This document shows positions 56,271 through 64,000 of a DNA stretch of 64,000 nucleotides, piece after piece. The notes below the pieces were generated by a model. That model searched no databases, was not told the origin of the DNA, and was given only the letters and a program-made list of their open reading frames with translations. The stretch comes from Linnemannia schmuckeri (lineage: Eukaryota; Mortierellomycota; Mortierellomycetes; Mortierellales; Mortierellaceae). Each line of letters opens with the position of its first letter. Within the stretch, counting starts at the first letter, position 1. Both the position numbers and the translations under genes were made by a program. Where the stretch lies: positions 2,294,001 through 2,358,000 of the forward strand of contig JANATG010000005.1 in NCBI GenBank assembly GCA_029449235.1. The letters run 5' to 3'.

Positions 56271-58314
56271 ATGTTTCAATCAACCCGATCCCTCCTCAGA
56301 AGTGCCTCCGCTACTCCATTGCGCGCTGGTTCATGGTCGAGACAACAACAAGCTCTCGCATGCAGCCGACCCGCACGTAAGAACCAACAATCGTCAGTCG
56401 TCGTCATACTCCCTCGGTTCATTCCTTTGCGAGCTTAGGGCGCAAATACGCGCTTCTTTGTCGTTATTATGCTCAATTGGTATCTAACGGAGCAGTCGAT
56501 CCCATTTCGTTCATAATAGTGTCGTCGGTGCGCTCGTTCTCGACTACCGGACCCACTCACAAGGATGCTCAGGACACAACCACTCACAAACCCAAGCCGT
56601 AAGTATCGCCGCTTGCTTCTCGTTTTTTTACTTACCAAAACGCAACCTCGGGCCGGTTTCCCCGTTCGAACCAAAGTGCGCAGACTTAATTTGATTTTAA
56701 CAACAGACGGTGCCGTCTCTTTTTCTCGCGATCTGATCTGCTCTTCTCCTTCCCGTCCCTTTATCTATGATACACACATTTCTAGTAAGACAGGAATTGT
56801 GCTGATGAACTTGGGAGGACCAGGAGGCCAGAACGAAGTACACGATTTCTTGCTCCGACTCTTCTCCGACGGCGACCTGATCCCTCTCCCTATGCAATCC
56901 TACATGGCCCAGTTTATCGCTAAGCGCAGAACGCCCAAGATCAAGGAACAATATCAACAGATCGGAGGCGGATCACCTATCCGCAAATGGACGACTGAAC
57001 AGGGAACTGCGATGGAGAAGATTCTTGATAAGATCTCTCCCGAGACTGGTAAGTTGTTATGCTGATATTTATGTGTTATAGAAATGAAATGGACATACAG
57101 AACGCATCACCGTCATGATCGTGCATGATAATAATATGGTACTTTTTTCGATTAATTTGTGGGAAAATAGCGCCTCATAAGCATTACATTGCATTCAGAT
57201 ACGCGAACCCATTGACGCCAGAGGCATTGGAGGCGATGAAGGCAGATGGAATCGAGCGTGCTGTGGCCTTTACACAGTACCCGCAGTACTCTTGCTCGAC
57301 CACCGGATCTAGCATGAACGAACTCTACCGTCAGTTGCAGGAGTTGGATCCTCAGCGCAAGATGAAGTGGTCTGTTATTGATCGTTGGTTCACTCACAAT
57401 GGACTCGTTCAGGTACGTTATCTCCTTGCTGTGATCGCCAGGAACAGCGACACACATACTCAATGACTGCTTCATTACCAATGTCACATGCTTCTGTCAG
57501 GAATGATTCCACATATATGCTGTGAGATCTCGACAAGATACACGTCGTGTTAGAAACATAACATATTCGATTCATCATCTCAACAATAACAAGCTAACAA
57601 GTAATTTACCCGCAAATAAAACAAATGTAGGCATTTGCAAACCACATCGAAGCAGGATTAGAACAATACCCTGCCGAGACCCGCGACAAGGTTATCATCC
57701 TCTTCTCGGCCCACTCCCTTCCTATGGAAATCGTCAACCGTGGCGACTCGTACCCTTCAGAAGTCGCCGCCACCGTTGAGGCCGTCATGAAGAAACTGAA
57801 CTACAGAAACCCTTACCGCCTCGTCTGGCAATCTCAGGTTGGGCCTAAGCCTTGGTTGGGCCCTAAGACCGATAAGGCTATCTTGGGTCTGGGTGAGAAG
57901 GGGCATAATGACCAGTTGTTGGTTCCTATTGCTTTTACGAGCGATCATATTGAGACTTTGTTTGAGCTGGACCTTGAATATGGCGAGGAAGCACACAAGG
58001 TACGTTTTTTTTTGCCTGTAACATGATATGGCAGTGAAATCCCATTCCCTCTTCCTCTTCTCTTCTTTACCTTGTAGTCTAACATACCTTTTTAATGTTG
58101 TAAATGAAAATAGGCGGGAATTACGGGATTGAAGAGAGCAGAGTCATTGAATGCCGACCCGGTGTTTATTCAGGCAATGGCAGACATTGTCAAGACCCAC
58201 TTGGACGAGACTGCACCAGCAGGTAGCAGCCCCATCTCGAAGCAGTTTGCAGTGAGATGTCCAGGATGCACAAACGACACCTGCAGGGATACAAGGGAAT
58301 ATTTTAAGCAATAA
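56271..58314 (+). CDS. HEM15: Ferrochelatase (mitochondrial)
   Basis: Six exons: 56271-56376, 56520-56598, 56786-57048, 57171-57412, 57631-57999 and 58114-58314, in frame for 419 residues. A mitochondrial presequence (MFQSTRSLLRSASATPLRAG) spans exons 1-2. The mature enzyme begins KTGIVLMNLGGP and contains SYMAQFIAKRRTPKI, IGGGSPIRKWT, FTQYPQYSCSTTGSS, the catalytic His region VIILFSAHSLPMEIVNRGD, VWQSQVGPKPWLGP and PIAFTSDHIETLFELD. The enzyme inserts Fe2+ into protoporphyrin IX at the matrix side of the inner membrane, the last step of haem synthesis. Four Cys matching the human [2Fe-2S] ligands are present: one in QYSCSTTG and three in RCPGCTNDTCRD near the C-terminus. Baker's yeast lacks the cluster. 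Confidence 0.97.
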
Positions 58315-58367
58315 CTTTGAAAGATTTATTCGTGTAATTAAAAAAAGCTGTATATCGTTGTTATTTT

Positions 58368-60790
58368 CTACTTTTCCAACTCGAGCTGGACCCAGCCAAT
58401 GTTGTATACGCGCAGTCTTTCCCTCTCTTTCGCAATGAACTCGGCTTCTATCTCTAAATTAAACATGAATATAAGGAGAGGCTGATGCGTTCGAGAATTC
58501 AGTTCCTGAAGGGCCAGTTGGTTCGCGAAGGACTCGAAGGCTTGTGGGAGGGTCAGCACTTGTCATTGTCGAAATGCGATGATCCACCAAATCTACCAAA
58601 TGCGCCGTGGTAAACCCCACAAAATCACTGACTCTCAAGACGTGTAACGGCAAGGCAGCAATAGGGCGGACGAACTGTCGCCATTGTTTCTCCGAAAGCA
58701 AGCACATCTTTAATTAAAGGTGGCGCAGTCGATCGGATTTGGGATCTTGTCGGTCAACCTCTCCAGAGTGAAGAATAAGCTAAGGAAGACTATTGCGCTG
58801 AATGTTCGATAAGATCTAAGAGAATTCCTGGGGCGAGAAAAACTCTAAGGACACCTATTGTAGTTCACGCAGCAGTTGATAGAGTCCGCCAAACATCGTC
58901 TTCGATGCTGACATTGTCGGCGGAATAAGACAGCACATCGCCTCGATAGAGGTAATAATATATACTTTAGAAAAGTGCTTGAAGACGCCATAGCAAGTAG
59001 GATCGTGGAAAAGAGAGTTGTGTCCAACTTCGTGCAGATAAACGCGAAATTGCAAATCGTTTAAAACACGAAGCTCTTCCAGCACCTCCAGAAGAATATA
59101 AAAATTACTTAGGTTCGAACTGCGGTTGATGTATATATCCAAGGCTGTGAGGTGTAGAGGCTTGGGTCGAGACTTCCAGAACTGTACAGGAGCCTCTATG
59201 TCTTCCGAGGTACTTAAAGCCAACTTCTTGACGCTGACTGTGCTAGAGTTGGAAGTCATGGTTAGATATCCTGCTGAGATGGCGTGGTGGCTGATATCAA
59301 TTTTTGTCACTGTAAGATCGTGAATGTTACTTGTCGAGACTGTCGCGATAGAATCGGAGAGGCATAATCGAGCTGTTTGTTGAGGATACTTTGTGAAAAG
59401 CTCTTGAAACGCAGCGAGCCATATGGAAATGTCGCTGGTGGAGCAGAAGATTTCGATACCATTCAGCCCAGTGTTGGTCTTGGGGCACATCCGATATCGA
59501 TCCATAAAACAACGGAGATCTTGGGTTTCACCGATGTGGATGGACCGGAGCAAAGCATGGTTGAACAACCTTGACTCCTCCAGGCTCATGACTCGCAGAC
59601 CGACGGAAAGGATTCTGCCTGTGCATGCCTGAAACTCGAAATATGTCTTGAAAGTCGGAGTACCAATTACTTTCAAGATGAGCCGTTGACTCAATTTGTT
59701 GCCCTCAACAGCAGCAATAAATGGATCCACGGTAGCATCGATACTATCCCATATCAAGTCACCTTAGTTAATAAAGGACTAGCTCGCAGGATTTCAGCAA
59801 GACGATGAGCCTTAGCTTTCGCAGTTAGATCAAGGGTTAGTTTTCGGACATTGAGTGCTGTTGGGATGGAGCTGACGTGGCTAAAGAAGCTTTCTCAGTC
59901 ATACAACTCAACAAACCTAATGCTTCTCCTGGACATCAACTGAAAGACAGGTTCTGATCGTCGATCGTTGTTGTAAGATCTGAGATCGGTACAGGCATCC
60001 AAGATGAGTGTGTAAAATGTTGATCCCTGCTATCGTATCTCGGAGGTCGCGTACGTCCTGCAGGGAGGGGCTCCACTCGAAAGAAAATTCCAGTTCCTGC
60101 ACAGACTGCGATGAATTGAGGACCGAGTAGAACCTCCTCGCGGCGATCGGTGGTTGGCAACCGAACGTTGACGCTCCCAATAGCCTCACTGTATTCCTCG
60201 TCGATCTTCTGCACAGCATACCTGAGATCCTGCGCTGCCTTAGCCAGATAGTCCTCACAGTAAGGACGTGACAATCCTGTACAAGTTTCCGAGCACTCGC
60301 CCCTCATCGCTAGTCTCAAAAACGAATCGAGATGTCGAAGATCTTCACCTTCCAACGCCTTCAACCCACCCAAGGTCGAACTATCTACCCAAGCCGACGT
60401 AGAGTCAGCGAGCGAGAGATGATTGTCGACTCCTGTCAGGCTCTTAATGTAGGCGATAGAGCTGTCAACTCGAGGACCAATGTCTTTAAGAATGTGGTTA
60501 ATGTCCTCTTCAACATTATCCAAACTGTTGACAATCTTAAGTTGAGCCAATGGTGGAACAACGATACCAGTGGTGGTCGTTCCATACTTGCTCATATGCA
60601 AGAGCATGAGATTGTAAGTTCCATAATTGTCGAAGCACTCAGTGGGGCGGTCATGGTCGTATCCCTTGTGATGAGTAATGTGGATCTCATGTTTGAGATT
60701 TGGAGTTGGTTGCCTGGCTATCGCTGGGCTTGATGTGGTCCACAGGCCACGCCTTCCCCCTTGTTGCGCATGCGACAAGCACTCGCCCAC
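58368..60790 (-). pseudogene. LRR family copy D, 5'-truncated and decayed
   Basis: On the minus strand, homology to copies A-C starts abruptly near 60790 (NLKHEIHITHHKGYDHDRP, VVPPLAQLKIVNSLDN, LEGEDLRHLDSFLR) and then breaks. The GHVKWVCLDHYRE block is missing or scrambled, the frame shifts near 60200 into AARRFYSVLNSSQSVQELEF, and the LRR-like part resumes at 59757-58855 (FEFQACTGRILSVGLRV). Two more frames cover the C-terminus (LSEKQWRQFVRPIAALPLHV, then AEFIAKERERL). The N-terminal domain, coiled coil and YELHEYPIPRLF block are absent. The remnant ends only 54 bases from the ferrochelatase stop, tail to tail. Confidence 0.78.
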
Positions 60791-61316
60791 TCCAAAATTT
60801 TGCTGAAGGAGCGACGATAATCCCCGCTCAGAAGCAGTTCACGAACACTGATATTCGTTTCATAGCAAACAATAGATACACTTTTCACTCCCTTTTGCGA
60901 TCGTCGATTAGCGCTCAGCATCATCAATGATTCCGCCCAATTAAGTATGAAACCAATCGAAGTAATGACTGAACCTAGTGCATGAGCGTCATTAACTTGA
61001 TGAATCAAAGGGAATTTTTATTTCTATTGCAGCTCCAGTCGACACCTTCTCATGTTACATTAACCCCCTCTCTCCTTGATGTTACCTCCTAGAATGCTTT
61101 AGAACTTATGTTGACGCAGAAAGGTACAAATCTTTGTATTCGTATTGTTCCTTGGTGTCAATGTCTGAAAGTACATGACGGTAGTCACACTAAATTGCCG
61201 ATGAAAAAAAATATTGCGAAAATGTAGAAATGTAGAGCGAACGCAATACCTGTCGAGTACCTCAGCCCTCCACAGCTCACACTGTTCTCAAACTATCATT
61301 GTTATACATATTAGCC

Positions 61317-61340
61317 CTCAGTCCAAAGAAAAGGACTGAG
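61317..61340. repeat. 8-bp perfect stem-loop
   Basis: CTCAGTCC (61317-61324), loop AAAGAAAA, GGACTGAG (61333-61340). It is placed about 70 bases from the long T run. Confidence 0.6.
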
Positions 61341-61401
61341 AGTAAAACGTATTGACATTGGTAGCCAAATGGTGAAACTCAATGGATGGGGACCGACTTC
61401 A

Positions 61402-61407
<6 letters not shown>

Positions 61408-61439
<32 letters not shown>
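61408..61439. repeat. Poly(T), 32 bases (poly-A on the minus strand)
   Basis: Uninterrupted T run. In the sense of copy C it is a run of A 110 bases after the premature end of the open frame. Confidence 0.95.
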
Positions 61440-61548
61440 CAATCGAGTCCAAACTGCTCTTAAAAATATTAAATTGTGCATATCAACCAACTGGTTTTTA
61501 TGATGCGTATGCGATTCGTCTGATTGGCAAATTGATAACAGTAGTCGT

Positions 61549-63814
61549 CTACCACAGTGCATACGGTGATTTTGTGTTCACACGCGACTCGGTCGAAAGT
61601 ATCTTGCCGGTATGTGGCTCAAACTCAACAAGTAACTTTTTACAACGTGGAGGTCCACGATGATATATAGGAGCCTTCACTTTCAGCTTGAGGCCTTGGG
61701 ATAGTTTGCAATGCTTGAAGGATGCAACAACAACATCCCAAACGTCCTCGATCAAACAAAAAATGTAGATGTCCAATTCCGCCAGGAACGGGCTGGCTCG
61801 TAGAATCTCGAAGAGACGAGATGCTCGCTTTGGCCATTTCTCTAATGAGCAGATCTCGACCTGAAGTTTTCGGACACCAAAAGCAGCTGGTACATTGCCG
61901 ATGCTATCCAAAAAGCCATCCCATCCTTTCAGTTTGAAAGTTTGAATGTTCCCACCGGACATCAGCTGCAAGATTGGGTCAGATCGTTGACCGTTGTTGA
62001 GGAAGTCGGAGAGCGGAACTTCAGACCATCTCCCATCAAGTCGAATATAAAAGATGTTGGTTGGTTTCACAGCATCCCGGAAGTCGCGAAGATCCTGCAT
62101 CGAGAAATTCCAGCACAGAGCAATGTCGAGTTCCTGCACAGAATGCGATGATTTGAGAATCGAGAAGAACCTCCTTGCGGCGGTCGGTGTCAATAGCTTA
62201 ACAGAAATGTTTCCTATGCTCTCGTTGTACTTCCCGTCGATCTCGTGCACTGCATCCCTGAGATCTTGCGTTGCCTTGGCTCGATACTTCTCGCGGTAGT
62301 GATCAAGGCACACCCACTTGACATGACCCTCGGATGTGACGGTCCTGTACAGGTTTCCAAAAACTCGCCCTTCATCCTTCGTCCTGAGGAACGAATCCAG
62401 CTGTCGGAGATCCGCGCCTTCCAATGCTTCTGGATCAGTTAGAGTTGCGGGGTTGGTAGAAGAGTCTTGGTCAGATGATGGCATTTGGCTCTGGATCCCC
62501 GTAAGGCCCTCGATGTATGCGATAGAACTGTCAATGCTGGAGCCGATATCCTTGAGAACGTGGTCAATGCCCCCAGCAACATCCTCCAGGCTGTCAACAA
62601 TCTTGAGCTGGCCCAATGGTGGAACAATGACACCGGCAATGGCAACGCCGTACTTGAGCATCTGCAGGAGTGTGAGGATGTAGGAACCGTACTTGTCGAA
62701 GAACTCGGTAGGGCGGTCGATATCATATCCTTCATGGCGGGCGATGTGGATCTCATGTTTGAGGTTAGGGTTGGTGGGCACCCCATCAGCAGGCTTAGTG
62801 TGGTCACCGCACTCGCAAAGGAAATACAACTTGAACTGCTTGGTGAACACATTTTTGATGCCTCGTGTGAACATCTCCGTCCTGGTAGTGTCCTCCTTGG
62901 GTAAGACGATGAACAGCCTCGGGATGGGATACTCGTGCAGTTCGTAGCTCTGGGTCATGATGGCGGCGACCTTGCTCTGGATGAGAGTCAGACGGTCGAG
63001 AACCTCCTGCTGCATCCTAATCGAACGTTCCTGAAGCTTAACTGATTGCTTGTGCATCTCCTCCATCCGTTTCGTCTGGGCTTCTGCTGCCAACTGTAGA
63101 TTCAGAATCGTTTGCTTCAACTCCTTCACTTCGTCATTCTTTGCCACCTCGGAATGAAGTGTGAGAATGTCTCTCCGGATATCTTCCATTGTCTTCATCC
63201 CCTGCTGAAAGAAGACACTCTGGACAACCTGTCCCACCTGGAAGGAGCGTTCATAACGAACAAGCTGAGCCGATGACTCCTGAAGCATGGAGTGGGTGCG
63301 TTGCAATAGGTAATGCGACGCCCGGGGAGAAGATGTGACAGGTGTGTCTGAGGGGGTAGCAGTGGCGGTTGCAGTTTGGTGAAGGGTTAAAGTCTCAAGA
63401 GTGACTGCAGGGTCGCCGACCTTTAGAGAACCTGAAACCTCAGGAGCAGAAAGAGCCAGCATGGTCCGACTGCCAAGGATGACTTCAAGCACGGCACCAG
63501 GGTAAAGTCTGATGCAACGGGGTCACACCTAAAGACAAATAGATACACTGTTATGGTTACACTTCACATAGGAAAAAACTAATACACAGGGAAAAGAGGT
63601 GGAGTACATATGTTTTCGCTCACCATTGATTCTGCTTGTTGCGAGCAAAGCTGACGGTAGTAGTGCCGTTCTTGATACGATGGACAGTCGGGAACTCGCG
63701 GGTGATATCGCCTCAGTACACAACGTCCTGTTCGGCGTTACTGTCATAAAATGCTTCCAATTCAACCTCTTCTCCGTCTGGGCCGAGGCGAAAGGTTTGA
63801 GTAGTTCCTGGCAT
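61549..63814 (-). pseudogene. LRR family copy C, damaged at both ends
   Basis: Minus strand. Exon 1 is 63814-63624 (MPGTTQTFRLGPDGEEVELE) and the second exon starts at 63528. Exon 1 has an in-frame TGA at 63715-63713 where copies A and B read through. Just inside exon 2 the frame is off by one base near a run of C (about 63515-63520) before RLYPGAVLEVILG. From the internal ATG at 63456 region onward, a single frame of over 600 codons is open and holds the coiled coil, YELHEYPIPRLFIVLPKE, FKLYFLCECGDHTKP, LEGADLRQLDSFLR and GHVKWVCLDHYRE. It ends early, right after FEPHTGKILSTESRV, where copies A, B and D go on for hundreds of residues. The intron between exons 2 and 3 of copies A and B is absent. 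A shortened protein from an internal start is possible. Confidence 0.75.
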
Positions 63815-64000
63815 TGTCGCAATTAGGAGAATGAGATTGAGGGTGGAGGAATGTGTGTTGTGGGTATTGGCGGTGCTGTTGTCGAACAGACGATTAGAGA
63901 ACGAGAGGAGTAAAGAGGCTGTGAATGTGGAAGAATGATGGGTGAGAGGGAGTGGTGAAGAAACAAGTGTGTGACAATAAAAGTCCAAAACATGGATTCA
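63815..64000. other. Upstream region of copy C
   Basis: 186 bp at the window edge, GA/TG-rich on the plus strand (CT/CA-rich in the sense of copy C), consistent with its leader. No other feature seen. Confidence 0.4.

Larger units (their letters stand above)
60791..61548. other. Spacer between copies C and D, with poly-T and hairpin
   Basis: 758 bp with no gene. It contains a 32-base T run (61408-61439) and an 8-bp perfect stem-loop (61317-61340). It lacks homology to the family that I can see. Confidence 0.5.

Overview
The window looks like nuclear DNA of a filamentous fungus. Most genes carry several short GT-AG introns. The proteins are of fungal type (Pub1/TIA-1, Rsa3, Rtc3, Cox14, Rim1, Mdm1-like, Hem15), and intergenic DNA is full of homopolymer runs and microsatellites. 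Two signs point to Mortierellomycota (Linnemannia/Mortierella): lineage-type LRR proteins with the blocks YELHEYPIPRLF and GHVKWVCLDHYR, and a Mortierella-style F-box/LRR gene. This is an inference from recalled families, not a database result.

Layout. 1-632 (-): C-terminally cut four-TM MARVEL-like protein. 2400-2929 (-): Rtc3-like SBDS protein. 3570-4089 (+): COX14-like. 4259-5760 (-): PUS4/TruB tRNA pseudouridine synthase. 5890-8070 (-): 726-residue disordered protein. 10793-12391 (-): SEC22. 12942-14769 (-): RPL35. 14768-15941 (+): RSA3-like. 16238-18788 (+): MFSD1-like transporter. 19352-20561 (+): GILT-like thiol reductase. 21560-24071 (+): PUB1/TIA-1. 25643-29705 (+): large LRR family protein, copy A. 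31898-34212 (-): F-box/LRR pseudogene. 34894-36537 (-): VMA3. 36845-37162 (+): Asterix (PAT complex). 37895-38895 (+): RIM1. 39408-43253 (+): copy B with a frameshift. 44452-50714 (-): PXA-RGS-PX sorting nexin (MDM1/SNX13-like). 51497-51958 (+): mL53. 52770-55763 (+): SH3-PX-BAR sorting nexin (SNX9-like). 56271-58314 (+): ferrochelatase. 58368-60790 (-) and 61549-63814 (-): decayed copies D and C of the LRR family.

Housekeeping genes form the backbone: mitochondrial function (COX14, RIM1, mL53, HEM15), ribosome synthesis (RPL35, RSA3, RTC3-like), membrane traffic and the vacuole (SEC22, MFSD1-like, VMA3, two PX nexins, Asterix). I spliced the intron-containing genes by hand. Each joined model keeps frame and most match the usual family length, which supports the exon coordinates. 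RPL35 exon 1 is the main uncertainty.

The most unusual content is the four-copy LRR family. Its members have a small N-terminal domain split by a phase-2 intron at the same place, then a coiled coil, strongly conserved central blocks and a long LRR-like C-terminus. One copy is intact, one has a single frameshift and two are clearly broken, and an F-box/LRR pseudogene lies between the first two. This is a birth-and-death pattern like that of NLR or other recognition genes, but no NB-ARC or kinase motif was seen, and function is unknown.
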